From an uncultured Prevotellaceae bacterium (lineage in GTDB: Bacteria > Bacteroidota > Bacteroidia > Bacteroidales > Bacteroidaceae): a stretch of DNA of 37,509 nt. Shown here piece after piece: positions 13,572 to 26,204 of the stretch. The translations under genes and the position numbers were made by a program. The first letter of the stretch is position 1; every line of letters starts with the position of its first letter. The notes beneath the pieces are model-generated. The model was not told the DNA's origin and did not search any database. It saw only the letters and a list, made by a program, of their open reading frames with translations. The stretch spans positions 1 to 37,509 of the forward strand of contig CACZMV010000027.1 in NCBI GenBank assembly GCA_902782305.1, written 5' to 3'.

Positions 13572-16469
13572 TTATTTAATTAGGTAGTTTAATAATCCTT
13601 GCATAATGGATGAGCGTTTCTGTCCATTCTTGATACATTCGAATGGGAATCCCATAACAAACGCACTGTAATCCGGGCCTTTATAAGCAACGGCAGCAGT
13701 AAAGCCATCAGCATACTGCATGGCGGTGTAAGCAGGACTTACAGGTTGTAAAATATCTGTTGAGGTTGCAGCATAGTGCTCCTCGTTCAGCTCTTTCCAG
13801 TATTGGAAATTAGTTCCCAAACCTATTACTTGATCTGTTTCTGCCAAGCTTTTTCCTGCATATTCGCATTTCAGCGTATTTGCCAGGAACTGGCGCTCGT
13901 CATTATTTGTCATATCACTGCCAATGTATGCTCCACTTATCAGTAAAGCTCCACCGTTTTTGGTGAAAGCTTGCAGTGTGTGCTGCATGGAACTAGTGAA
14001 TGTCTTATAATAGCAAAGGCTATGGCCGTCATTACGTTCCAGTCCTAATATAAGGTCAATGGCTGCAACATGTTTTAATTGCATCTTTGCAGTCTCTAGT
14101 GCCTCATTGGAACAACTGATGATATTGTATTTCTGAGCAGATGCGATTGCTTCCGCATGAGTCTTGACATAATTGAAGTCATTACCTGCAATAAGCATTC
14201 CAGTCAGTTCCTCACCAGTATAGCCCAATCCTCCGTCTTCTATTCCCATTTGCGAGCGGTCAAAGTTGATTTGCTGTCCTGACCAGCCATAAGTCGGTCC
14301 GAAAGTGACACCTGGGTCTTCATTTAAGTCGAAGCCCTGTTCCTCTGCATTGTTTCGAATGGCAGGAGAAGAAACACGATGAAACCCGTTGACGATTAAG
14401 ACGGTCTTTGTTGCAAGAGGATGGTAGTAGGCAGACAAAACCTCTGTTGGAAAACTCTGTCCTCCGCGATTGGTGGCAGCTACTTTGAAATGATAGAGCA
14501 ATCCAGGTTCCAACTTCATGTCATAGCTGCTCTTGGAACGAATGTAGGTTCCGTTGTCGAAATCAGCCTCGCCGATAGCGGTATAGAGAATGTATCCTGT
14601 TGGAGCTGCAGTTGGTTCTTGCGGATCGTTGACAGCATTCCAACTCAGTCGAACTTCGTTATCTTTTTTAAACTCAATGCGGAAGTTGTCTGGAGCCAAT
14701 GGTGCTACGACAAAGGGCGTTCCGTGCTGGTCGTTGACATATCGCAGAATGGTTTTGTAGATAGAACGAGCCAGCGTAAAGCGGAAATTAGGATCCTGTC
14801 CATAGCGCATATCAGGAAAGTTCTGATGCGACATCGTTTCGAGAATAGCACTGGGCACCTCAGGCAGTCGTGTCTCAGAATAGTTCCTGTCAAAGAGTTC
14901 GCGACGATGCCAATTACCATACTTATATTTCAAGTCAAGCAACTCGTTGCCTAACAAGGCATCCGCAAAATCGCGAGAGGCCATTCTGGAAATACCAGCA
15001 TTCAGTTTTCCGTTATTAAATCCTGTTGTGCAGATAGAAAGTGAACCAATCAGTCCCTCTCCATCACGAGCATAACCTGCATCACTATGGATGGCTAATG
15101 ATAGCTCAATAGGCACCTTTCGACCTTCTATGGTTGGCATGTAACATGAACCTCCACCTAACAGATTGGTCGTGTGCGAACGAACATTGATGTCATCCCC
15201 ATAGTCGTCCTCGCCATTCTTACTGCTGTAAACGGGGTAGGGCATACCAGCCCATTGTGCAGAATAACGGGCTCCTTCCAATGCGCGAGGCATTCCGCTG
15301 ATAGTGCCGAAGCGTTCTATATTACCCATTCCTCCACCAAAGCGTACAGCGTCTGTTGTTACCACTCCGTTATGCTCACTCTGGTTTGAAACGGTTACTC
15401 GATTAAACTCGCTATAGCCTGCATCGAAATCAAAGGTTCCCAGATACACCCATGTGCTTCCGCCCATTTGCTGATTAACGTGAAACTGAGTCCTTTCGCC
15501 ACGATGCCACACTGTATAGAGCACATCATCAACACTGTTAGGCATCGTCTGATAGCTGACATAAACCGCATAGCGTCCTGCCTTTCTGAAATCTGGCTGA
15601 TAGATTGCCTGATTGTATTGTGATTTACTGCTGGTGGTCCTGGTTATACGGGCACTACCAGCCTCAAAGGGATTCTCACCATCTGAATAAGTTCCTGAGT
15701 GCCATGCAAAGCCTGGCAGACTGGTTTGTTGCCATTTCCCATGAACTGCAACCTCTATGTAATTGCGCTTCGATCCATCATTGTCTACGATGATTTCTTC
15801 TTTCTGCCAATCGCGCTCACGAGGAGTGAACACGATGGCGCCCGATTGTTCCAGCATCGGGATAAGATATGGGACAACAATGGTTTGGGTAAACAGGTCT
15901 TCTGTTGTTCCAAAGAGTTTGGGTCTTTGCCAACGCCAATAACCTCTCTTCTGGTCATAAAAGCGCCCGTGACTCGCCCATAAAGAAAGATGTCTTCCCT
16001 GCAGTCCGTGAGTGAACTTAACAGGCTGGGATATATTCTTTACCCATGGTTCTCCATCGTAGTTGATGTCACCCCAGAGTCGTGACTTGTCAGCATTTTG
16101 TGAAAGTCGGTTGGGAATCAGCTCATCAATGGTCATACCATTTGTCATAATGGTAATCTGGTAGTCACGATAAGGCTTTGGCAACTCTCCCTTTACCTTT
16201 TTATATATATGCTCTGTAATCTCAGGCGTAAACTCCTGAGCAGCAAAAAACTCATCCGCTGTGATGATAAGGGTCTTGGTCGTGTTGTCAAGTTGATATT
16301 CCAACATTCGTGGGGACTGCGTCAAACGAGTCCTCTTAGGTTTGTATTTCCTGAAGTAATCTTGTAATCTTTCAGCCAACTTTGCCTCATCCTTGGCATT
16401 TTGACCATAGAATGGAGTTGCAAAGAGAACCAGAAAGAGGGAGAGTGTGGCTACATATTTTATATTCAT
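13572..16469 (-). CDS. secreted golvesin-domain amidase-like protein with FN3 domain
   Basis: 965 residues with a signal peptide (MNIKYVATLSLFLVLFATPFYGQ). An N-acetylmuramoyl-L-alanine amidase (Amidase_3)-like fold appears in two halves: LSLWASHGRF with H167, then ELSLAIHSDAG with H461 and SAILETMSHQNF with E544, suitable as zinc or catalytic residues. Between them, about 270-382, lies a golvesin C-terminal-like beta domain (GRYAVYVSYQTM ... TDAVRFGGG). A fibronectin type III domain follows (about 590-680), then a roughly 280-residue C-terminal domain of alpha/beta character (KTVLIVNGFHRVSSP, ALLISGAYIGSD). Such proteins are often labelled xanthan lyase in databases, but the amidase residues favour cell-wall hydrolysis. 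Located outside the inner membrane. It starts four bases after the PlsC-like gene stop. Confidence 0.85.
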   Translation of the reverse strand: MNIKYVATLSLFLVLFATPFYGQNAKDEAKLAERLQDYFRKYKPKRTRLTQSPRMLEYQLDNTTKTLIITADEFFAAQEFTPEITEHIYKKVKGELPKPYRDYQITIMTNGMTIDELIPNRLSQNADKSRLWGDINYDGEPWVKNISQPVKFTHGLQGRHLSLWASHGRFYDQKRGYWRWQRPKLFGTTEDLFTQTIVVPYLIPMLEQSGAIVFTPRERDWQKEEIIVDNDGSKRNYIEVAVHGKWQQTSLPGFAWHSGTYSDGENPFEAGSARITRTTSSKSQYNQAIYQPDFRKAGRYAVYVSYQTMPNSVDDVLYTVWHRGERTQFHVNQQMGGSTWVYLGTFDFDAGYSEFNRVTVSNQSEHNGVVTTDAVRFGGGMGNIERFGTISGMPRALEGARYSAQWAGMPYPVYSSKNGEDDYGDDINVRSHTTNLLGGGSCYMPTIEGRKVPIELSLAIHSDAGYARDGEGLIGSLSICTTGFNNGKLNAGISRMASRDFADALLGNELLDLKYKYGNWHRRELFDRNYSETRLPEVPSAILETMSHQNFPDMRYGQDPNFRFTLARSIYKTILRYVNDQHGTPFVVAPLAPDNFRIEFKKDNEVRLSWNAVNDPQEPTAAPTGYILYTAIGEADFDNGTYIRSKSSYDMKLEPGLLYHFKVAATNRGGQSFPTEVLSAYYHPLATKTVLIVNGFHRVSSPAIRNNAEEQGFDLNEDPGVTFGPTYGWSGQQINFDRSQMGIEDGGLGYTGEELTGMLIAGNDFNYVKTHAEAIASAQKYNIISCSNEALETAKMQLKHVAAIDLILGLERNDGHSLCYYKTFTSSMQHTLQAFTKNGGALLISGAYIGSDMTNNDERQFLANTLKCEYAGKSLAETDQVIGLGTNFQYWKELNEEHYAATSTDILQPVSPAYTAMQYADGFTAAVAYKGPDYSAFVMGFPFECIKNGQKRSSIMQGLLNYLIK

Positions 16470-16473
16470 TGCT

Positions 16474-17028
16474 TTAAACCTCTCCTATCGTAAAGTTCTC
16501 AGGATGCTTGCCCTGAAAGTCCTTGAAATACAATTTTATTTCGCGCATCTGATGGTCTATGTCACCATTAGGAATAATGGTCTTGGTACATTGAATGTGG
16601 CGTTTTTGGTAGTCAACGCCATAGAGCAAGATGGGCAATCCCGCTTTCTGCGCTATATAATAGAATCCCTTTTTCCATTCGGGGTTAAGCGAACGTGTTC
16701 CCTCTGGCGTGATGCAGAGATGAAACTCTTTGGCTTGACGTGCTGTCTCTGCCAGGTTATCCGTCATACTTGTTTTCTTAGAGCGCCATACGGGGATGCC
16801 GCCCATTTTTCGGAAAATAGGTCCCAGAGGCCAGAAGAACCATTCTTTTTTCATCAAGAAGTTGCTCTTCATTCCTCGGGCACCAACGTATAATTGTCCT
16901 ATTAAGAAGTCCCAGTTGCTGGTATGGGGCGCCAGACAGATGATGTACTTATCCGGATGTTCTTCAGTCACATCGGCAGTCCATCCCATCTGGCGATATA
17001 ACAGCCAACTGCAAAATGATTTCCACAT
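16474..17028 (-). CDS. 1-acyl-sn-glycerol-3-phosphate acyltransferase (PlsC)-like
   Basis: 184 residues. The acyltransferase motifs are clear: HTSNWD (35-40, the HX4D catalytic pair), the KKEWFFWPLGPIFRKMGGIPVWR acceptor region (about 60-82), and TPEGTRS (106-112). This short soluble form, seen across Bacteroidetes, transfers an acyl chain to lysophosphatidic acid or a related acceptor such as an ornithine lipid precursor. The exact acceptor is not shown by the sequence. Six bases downstream of the 87-residue unknown gene and four upstream of the golvesin gene, in the same unit. Confidence 0.88.
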   Translation of the reverse strand: MWKSFCSWLLYRQMGWTADVTEEHPDKYIICLAPHTSNWDFLIGQLYVGARGMKSNFLMKKEWFFWPLGPIFRKMGGIPVWRSKKTSMTDNLAETARQAKEFHLCITPEGTRSLNPEWKKGFYYIAQKAGLPILLYGVDYQKRHIQCTKTIIPNGDIDHQMREIKLYFKDFQGKHPENFTIGEV

Positions 17029-17034
17029 AATTCG

Positions 17035-17298
17035 TTACATGTTATTGATTTGATCAATGAGCTCGTTAGCCTGAGCCGCAAAATCTTCTCTTAATTTCTT
17101 GAAATAGACCTTTGCCGGCATTCCTGGTTCCGGATGCGAAATGCGAGAGGTAAATTCCGACTGTAGCTTGACAATGCTGGTCAATAAAGTCTCAGCACCA
17201 TCACGGTTGTTTCCGTACAGTGATACAGCTACACATTCTATAAACATTTCCTCACACGCACTGTTAATTGCACTTTTTAAATTTCTTTTGTTAGCCAT
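17035..17298 (-). CDS. conserved hypothetical protein, 87 residues, with strong Shine-Dalgarno
   Basis: Start chosen at the ATG at 17296-17298 (MANKRNLKSAINSACEEMF) because a consensus AAGGAGG stands eight bases before it; a longer frame to 17385 would run through the promoter. The protein is helical and amphipathic, with a basic N-terminus, a central AVSLYGNNRDGAETLLTSIVKLQ stretch and FAAQANELIDQINNM at the end. No signal peptide or transmembrane span. I recognise it as a small Bacteroidetes conserved hypothetical but know no function. First gene of the six-gene minus-strand unit; TAACTTTG box at 17344-17351. Confidence 0.8.
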   Translation of the reverse strand: MANKRNLKSAINSACEEMFIECVAVSLYGNNRDGAETLLTSIVKLQSEFTSRISHPEPGMPAKVYFKKLREDFAAQANELIDQINNM

Positions 17299-17306
17299 AA
17301 TGTTTT

Positions 17307-17313
17307 CCTCCTT
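17307..17313 (-). promoter_or_regulatory. strong Shine-Dalgarno of the 87-residue unknown
   Basis: CCTCCTT on plus reads AAGGAGG on minus, eight bases before the ATG. One of only three such sites seen before genes in this window. Confidence 0.75.
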
Positions 17314-17343
17314 TGTTTTAATAATTTGACTAGTTTCAAAGGT

Positions 17344-17351
17344 CAAAGTTA
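17344..17351 (-). promoter_or_regulatory. -7 box of the six-gene minus-strand unit
   Basis: CAAAGTTA on plus, TAACTTTG on minus, 45 bases before the ATG at 17298. No good -33 box at the standard spacing. Confidence 0.55.
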
Positions 17352-17435
17352 CGAAAAATAATCCATATATCACAACTTTCATCACAAAAAAATATTAAAA
17401 AGCGCTTTTTCTTTCCGTTTTTCGCAGAAAAAGAG

Positions 17436-17443
17436 TAAATTTG
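17436..17443 (+). promoter_or_regulatory. -7 box of the PPi-phosphofructokinase unit
   Basis: TAAATTTG, 80 bases before the ATG at 17524, matching TAnnTTTG. The -33 region is T-rich without a clean TTTG. Confidence 0.5.
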
Positions 17444-17523
17444 CAATTCGAAAGGCCTTAGACTTGAAGGTCAAAGTGATAAAGTCGACTACAATTATTC
17501 ATTAATTTTAAAATAGTAAGACA

Positions 17524-19161
17524 ATGGAAAAAAGTGCATTGCAGATTGCGAGAGCCGCTTATCAGCCTAAGTTGCCAAAGGCGCTTCAGGGTGCAGTAAA
17601 AGTAAAAGAAGGTGCTCCTACTCAGAGTGTAGGTGACCAGGAAGAGATCAAGAAGCTTTTCCCCAACACTTATGGTATGCCAATCGTGGAGTTTGAGCCT
17701 GCAACAGAGGCTAACACCAAGAAGATGAACGTTGGTATCATTCTTTCTGGTGGTCAGGCTCCTGGTGGTCACAACGTGATTACTGGTCTGTTCGACCAGA
17801 TCAAGAAGCTCAATCCTGAGAACCGCCTCTTCGGTTTCATTCTGGGTCCTGGCGGTCTGGTAGACCACAACTACATGGAGCTCACTCCAGAGATTATCGA
17901 CGAGTATCGTAACACGGGTGGTTTCGATATGATTGGTTCTGGTCGTACCAAGTTGGAGAAGGTTGATCAGTTTGAGAAGGGTCTGGAGATTATCCGCGAG
18001 CTCGACATCAAGGCTATCGTTATCATTGGTGGTGACGACTCTAATACCAACGCTTGCGTATTGGCTGAGTACTATGCAGCCAAGAACTATGGCGTACAGG
18101 TTATCGGTTGTCCTAAGACCATTGATGGTGACCTAAAGAACGAGCAGATTGAGACTTCTTTCGGTTTCGATACCGCTTGTAAGACCTATTCTGAGCTCAT
18201 TGGTAACATTGAGCGCGACTGTAACTCAGCCCGTAAGTACTGGCACTTCATCAAGGTGATGGGTCGTTCAGCTTCTCACATTGCACTTGAGTGCGCTCTG
18301 CAGACACAACCCAACATCTGTCTCATCTCTGAGGAGGTAGAGGCTAAGGGCCAGAGCCTCGACGACATCGTTACTTACATTGCTGATGTGGTTTGCAAGC
18401 GTGCTGCCGATGGTAACAATTTCGGTACCGTTATCATTCCTGAGGGTGTCATCGAGTTCATCCCCGCTATCAAGAAGCTTATTGCTCAGCTCAACGACGT
18501 GCTCGCTTTGCCTGAGGCTAAGGAGATCAGTCGCGATGAGCAGGTTGACTTCGCTAAGAGCCACCTCACTCCTGAGAACCTCGCTGTCTTCAACAGCCTG
18601 CCCGTAGGTGTTGCTCGTCAGCTGGCTCTCGACCGCGATCCTCACGGAAACGTACAGGTATCACTCATCGAGACAGAGAAGCTGCTCTCTACGATGGTTG
18701 CTCAGAAGCTCGAGAAGATGAAGAAGGAAGGCAAGTATGTTGGCAAGTTCGGCACTCAGCACCACTTCTTCGGCTACGAGGGACGTTGCGCTGCTCCTTC
18801 TAACTTCGACGCTGACTACTGCTATGCTTTGGGTACTTCAGCTGCTCAGCTCATTGCCAATGGTAAGACGGGTTATATGGCCATCGTAAAGAACACGACA
18901 GCTCCTGCTGATCAGTGGATTGCTGGTGGTGTGCCCATCACCATGATGATGAATATGGAGAAGCGTGCTGGTGAGATGAAGCCCGTTATCCGCAAGGCTC
19001 TTGTTGAGCTGGACGGTGCTCCTTTCCAGGCTTTCGCCAAGGAGCGTGAGCGCTGGTCTCGCGAGACGGCTTACGTTTATCCTGGTCCTATCCAGTACTG
19101 GGGCCCCACAGAGGTATGCGACCAGCCTACAAAGACCTTGGCTCTTGAGCAGGCTAAATAA
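17524..19161 (+). CDS. pfp: diphosphate--fructose-6-phosphate 1-phosphotransferase (PPi-PFK)
   Basis: 545 residues, normal for the long PFP type. It interconverts fructose 6-phosphate plus PPi with fructose 1,6-bisphosphate plus phosphate, in the cytosol, as the main glycolytic phosphofructokinase of many Bacteroidales. [12 protein letters not shown] (73-84) is the phosphate-binding loop. GGDDSNTNA (169-177) and PKTIDGD (197-203) carry the Asp and Lys that mark PPi rather than ATP use. [12 protein letters not shown] and [16 protein letters not shown] (substrate site) follow. Codon use is strongly biased to GGT, AAG and GAG as in abundant proteins. Five bases separate it from the GH25 gene downstream. 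Confidence 0.95.
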   Translation: MEKSALQIARAAYQPKLPKALQGAVKVKEGAPTQSVGDQEEIKKLFPNTYGMPIVEFEPATEANTKKMNVGIILSGGQAPGGHNVITGLFDQIKKLNPENRLFGFILGPGGLVDHNYMELTPEIIDEYRNTGGFDMIGSGRTKLEKVDQFEKGLEIIRELDIKAIVIIGGDDSNTNACVLAEYYAAKNYGVQVIGCPKTIDGDLKNEQIETSFGFDTACKTYSELIGNIERDCNSARKYWHFIKVMGRSASHIALECALQTQPNICLISEEVEAKGQSLDDIVTYIADVVCKRAADGNNFGTVIIPEGVIEFIPAIKKLIAQLNDVLALPEAKEISRDEQVDFAKSHLTPENLAVFNSLPVGVARQLALDRDPHGNVQVSLIETEKLLSTMVAQKLEKMKKEGKYVGKFGTQHHFFGYEGRCAAPSNFDADYCYALGTSAAQLIANGKTGYMAIVKNTTAPADQWIAGGVPITMMMNMEKRAGEMKPVIRKALVELDGAPFQAFAKERERWSRETAYVYPGPIQYWGPTEVCDQPTKTLALEQAK

Positions 19162-19166
19162 GCAAC

Positions 19167-20060
19167 ATGCCTCCAAAGAGAACAACGCATAAAAGAACGA
19201 CATCCGGACGCCGAACAAGCCCTGTGCCACATAGGCGTCCGAATGTCTTTATTCGTCTCTTACAGCACATGCCTGGTTGGGCATGGTGGATAGGCGGAGC
19301 TGCTATTGTGGCAGTCTACGTCTATTTCTTCTATTATATTTTCGTCGGACCGTTTGGTCTTCGTTGGCGTGCTCTTTATGGCGACGTCAGCTATCCTGAA
19401 GGCTATGAGATTCATGGCATTGATATCAGCCATCATCAGGGAGATATCGATTGGGATGAGTTAAGGGAAAAAGGCATGATTAACGAAACGCCTATTCGTT
19501 TTATCATGATTAAAGCCACAGAAGGCGCCACCAAGATTGACGATAATTTCGAGGATAATTTCTATCAGGCTCGCGAATACGGCTTCACCCGTGGTGCTTA
19601 TCATTTCTATAGCGTTCATTCGCCTGCCAAACAGCAAGCTAACTTCTTTATCAATAAAGTGAAACTGGAGAAGGGTGATCTTCCACCCGTGCTCGATGTC
19701 GAGCATAAACCGAAGAATCAGACAGACGAAGAATTCAAGGCCAGCGTCCTGGAGTGGCTCGAAATTGTGGAGCGCCACTATGGTGTGAAGCCTATCATAT
19801 ATACCTATTATAAATTCAAGCTGCAATACCTCAGCGACCCTGTGTTCGATGAGTATCCCTACTGGATTGCTCACTATTATGTCGACAAGGTGGAGTATGA
19901 AGGTCCCTGGAAGTTCTGGCAACATACCGATGTGGGTAAATTGCCTGGTATCAAGGGCAATGTCGATTTCAACATCTATAACGGCTCTTTCTATGATTTG
20001 CGAAAACTTACCATTGGTGGGGTAGAGCAGATTGGCGAACAAGCCTATTCCGATGATTAA
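19167..20060 (+). CDS. membrane-anchored GH25 lysozyme-like protein
   Basis: 297 residues. A basic N-terminus of about 37 residues (KRTTHKRTTSGRRTS) precedes one transmembrane segment (about 38-60, WAWWIGGAAIVAVYVYFFYY), so the catalytic domain is probably periplasmic and tethered to the inner membrane. The GH25 (N,O-diacetylmuramidase) fold follows: HGIDISHHQGDIDW (83-96, D86), FIMIKATEGA (102-111), GAYHFYS, and PPVLDVEH (173-180, with D177 and E179 as the catalytic acids), then the WQHTDVGKLPGIKGNVDFN C-terminal signature. It should cut the MurNAc-GlcNAc backbone of peptidoglycan. Cotranscribed with pfp (5-base gap); the GH2 gene follows after 36 bases. Confidence 0.93.
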   Translation: MPPKRTTHKRTTSGRRTSPVPHRRPNVFIRLLQHMPGWAWWIGGAAIVAVYVYFFYYIFVGPFGLRWRALYGDVSYPEGYEIHGIDISHHQGDIDWDELREKGMINETPIRFIMIKATEGATKIDDNFEDNFYQAREYGFTRGAYHFYSVHSPAKQQANFFINKVKLEKGDLPPVLDVEHKPKNQTDEEFKASVLEWLEIVERHYGVKPIIYTYYKFKLQYLSDPVFDEYPYWIAHYYVDKVEYEGPWKFWQHTDVGKLPGIKGNVDFNIYNGSFYDLRKLTIGGVEQIGEQAYSDD

Positions 20061-24091
<4,031 letters not shown>

Positions 24092-24111
24092 TGAGCCGAA
24101 TTGTATCTTTA

Positions 24112-24147
24112 ATATTCCGAGAGTAAATGAAATTACTTTCGGAGTAT
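24112..24147 (+). terminator. hairpin ending the pfp-GH25-GH2-phytase unit
   Basis: A 15-bp stem, ATATTCCGAGAGTAA (24112-24126) with TTACTTTCGGAGTAT (24133-24147), two G-T pairs, 6-base loop, followed by TTCTTTTT. It starts 21 bases after the stop. The T-run is interrupted, so efficiency is uncertain. Confidence 0.6.
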
Positions 24148-24186
24148 TTCTTTTTACTTTCGGAGTATTTGTAGCTACTTGCGGAG
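24133..24186. repeat. 21-bp period repeat of the terminator 3' arm
   Basis: TTACTTTCGGAG begins at 24133 and 24154, and the variant CTACTTGCGGAG at 24175, an exact 21-base period. The first copy is the 3' arm of the hairpin at 24112-24147, so later copies could form alternative, longer-looped hairpins with the same 5' arm. Confidence 0.8.
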
Positions 24187-24237
24187 AAATGAATGAATCG
24201 AAAGGAAAAAGTTTTTGTGTAACGTAGGAAATTATGT

Positions 24238-24300
24238 TTCAGGCCTTGGAATATATATTTCAGGCCTTGGAACATATATTTCAGGACCTGAAATATAGAC
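24238..24300. repeat. 3 x 21-bp tandem repeat with dyad symmetry
   Basis: Units TTCAGGCCTTGGAA plus seven AT-rich bases at 24238-24258 and 24259-24279, and a diverged third unit at 24280-24300. The third contains a perfect odd palindrome, 10-base arms around 24286 (24276-24296). Each unit is near-palindromic around AGGCCT. It lies between convergent genes and continues the 21-base period seen just upstream with a different sequence. Confidence 0.85.
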
Positions 24301-24331
24301 AATGTAGGATAGAAGAGAAAAAAGGGATTAA

Positions 24332-26185
24332 TCAATTGTGCATCTTAATACACATCTTCGTCAGGTCGTCGCTGGGCTCAGCATCACCCACGAATTCTTC
24401 GACGGCACGGTGGATGGTCTCTGAGGTTTGACGGGCATCGCCTAAGTCTTGTTTTAGCAGGGCTTGCAGGCGCTCGTCGCCAAACTGTTCCTTATGGATG
24501 TTCTCTGCCTCGTTGATACCATCTGTATAGACAAAGAGGGTTTTGCCGTGCATGTCATTGATGGTTTCGCCTTCATAGTCGAGCTCTGGCCACAGGCCGA
24601 TGGGGGCGTTGGGCTCCATCTCCATGAATTCGCCATCGAGCAGGGGAGGGTTGTGGCCTGCATTGCAGTATTCCATGTGACCTGTCTTGAGGTTGATGAG
24701 TCCGATGAACATGGTGACGAACATGCCTTGTTCGTTGTCCTCGGCCAAGGCGTGGTTCAGGCGTGTGGCAATGACGTTGGGTTGGAGACGTCCATCGACT
24801 AATGTGCGGAACATGCGCGTAACCTCAGCCATGAAGAGGGCTGCGGGCACACCCTTGCCACTGACATCGCCCACACAGAAGTAGAGCAAATCGTCGATTA
24901 AGGCGTAGGCATAGAGGTCGCCACCCACCTCCTTGGCAGGAGTCATCATGGCGTAGATGTCGATATCTCTGCGACGAGGGAACACGTGGGGCAGCATGCG
25001 ACGCTGAATCTCACGGGCAATGCGCAGTTCGCTCTCGATGCGCTCCTTGGCCTTGGTGGTTTCCTCCAGTTGGTCGTAGGCTTGCTGGAGCTTGCTGTTG
25101 ACAGTCTTCATACGCTGGGTATGCTTGTTGCTGCGATAACCATAGATGGCAAGGAAGACGATGACGAGCAGGGCAATGGCGCTACCTGCCCCAAGCATGG
25201 TTTGTTCCTTGGCCAACTCCTGTTCCTTGGTCTCATTCTCTGCATAGGTGATGGAGAGTTCGGTGTCGAACTCGTTCATCTGCGAACGGGCTTCTGACGA
25301 CTGGATGGAGTCGATGACTGCACGGGTACGCTTCTGCCAATAGAGAGCCTGACGGTAGTCGCCCATGTGTTCGTAGATAGAGGCTTTCTGCGCACACTTG
25401 TTCTGCTGGTGAATCAGTTTCTCTGCACGCTTCAGGGCCAATTGCCACTGTTTGCGATTCTTGGCTTGATAGACGTTGATGAGTTCGCCAAACAAACCAC
25501 CTTGTCCACCATGCTCGGCTATCAGCTGGGCACGCTCCTTATAAGCTTCCTCGAAGCCGAGGCTGTCGCCTTGGTTATAGCGCGCCAGACATTTGTAGCT
25601 CCATGCCGTGATCTGGTTCATGGGAATGATGCCAGGCTCGTCGAGCGCAAGGCGGGCATATTCCTTTACTTTCTCATAGCTCTTGCGATGGAGTGCTACC
25701 TCGCAAAGTCCTAAGTAACAGGGGGATGCGCTCTCTTTAGGCAGGTATTTCTCCTTGAGTTTCAGCGCCTGAAGGAAGCTCTTCTCAGCTAGTCCCATGT
25801 TGCCCGACTGTTCGCGGATGGTACCCAGCGAGAAAGTGGCGAAATACATGCCGACATTGCTGTTATTTGCTTTGGCGTGATGGTAGATGTCGTGGGCCAG
25901 TTGTACGCCCTTCTTCCTATCCACATACTCGAACATATAGATGGCCTCATAGCTGCAAGCACGATAGTAGGTCTCCTGATACGGGGAGAACTCGGTGGCG
26001 TCCTTGACCTTCTTGACAACCTCAAAATAATTGTCGGTCTCACGTGCACTATAGCAACGGTAAGCTTCGTCAGTAAGTTGCTGAAGCTTTGGGGGCAATG
26101 ACTCCTCGGCGCTGACATTCGAAAAACCAACGGTCAGTGCCAGCATCATCAGACATACAATTCTTGCAACTTTCGCCATATACAT
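24332..26185 (-). CDS. TPR-containing SpoIIE-family PP2C phosphatase
   Basis: 617 residues. Signal peptide (VARIVCLMMLALTVGFSNVSA), then a periplasmic helical region of about 270 residues with tetratricopeptide-like repeats (for example NMGLAEKSFLQALKLKEKYL), one transmembrane helix (330-351), a coiled coil (about 358-395) and a cytosolic SpoIIE/PP2C domain: GGDLYAY (421-427), VGDVSGKGVPAALFMAE (438-454), CNAGHNPPLL (507-516), YTDGINEAEN (553-562), SDDLT (605-609). This is the Bacteroidetes sensor form: an outside TPR module coupled to a Ser phosphatase, probably acting on an anti-anti-sigma-like protein elsewhere. No such partner is adjacent. It starts 19 bases after the GT2 gene and may share its promoter. 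Confidence 0.9.
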   Translation of the reverse strand: MYMAKVARIVCLMMLALTVGFSNVSAEESLPPKLQQLTDEAYRCYSARETDNYFEVVKKVKDATEFSPYQETYYRACSYEAIYMFEYVDRKKGVQLAHDIYHHAKANNSNVGMYFATFSLGTIREQSGNMGLAEKSFLQALKLKEKYLPKESASPCYLGLCEVALHRKSYEKVKEYARLALDEPGIIPMNQITAWSYKCLARYNQGDSLGFEEAYKERAQLIAEHGGQGGLFGELINVYQAKNRKQWQLALKRAEKLIHQQNKCAQKASIYEHMGDYRQALYWQKRTRAVIDSIQSSEARSQMNEFDTELSITYAENETKEQELAKEQTMLGAGSAIALLVIVFLAIYGYRSNKHTQRMKTVNSKLQQAYDQLEETTKAKERIESELRIAREIQRRMLPHVFPRRRDIDIYAMMTPAKEVGGDLYAYALIDDLLYFCVGDVSGKGVPAALFMAEVTRMFRTLVDGRLQPNVIATRLNHALAEDNEQGMFVTMFIGLINLKTGHMEYCNAGHNPPLLDGEFMEMEPNAPIGLWPELDYEGETINDMHGKTLFVYTDGINEAENIHKEQFGDERLQALLKQDLGDARQTSETIHRAVEEFVGDAEPSDDLTKMCIKMHN

Positions 26186-26204
26186 TATTATATTTAGTAG
26201 TTAT

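Noticed and set aside
24133-24300. Possible CRISPR-like array
   Set aside because: Repeats are contiguous or near-contiguous 21-base units without unique spacers, and no cas gene is present.
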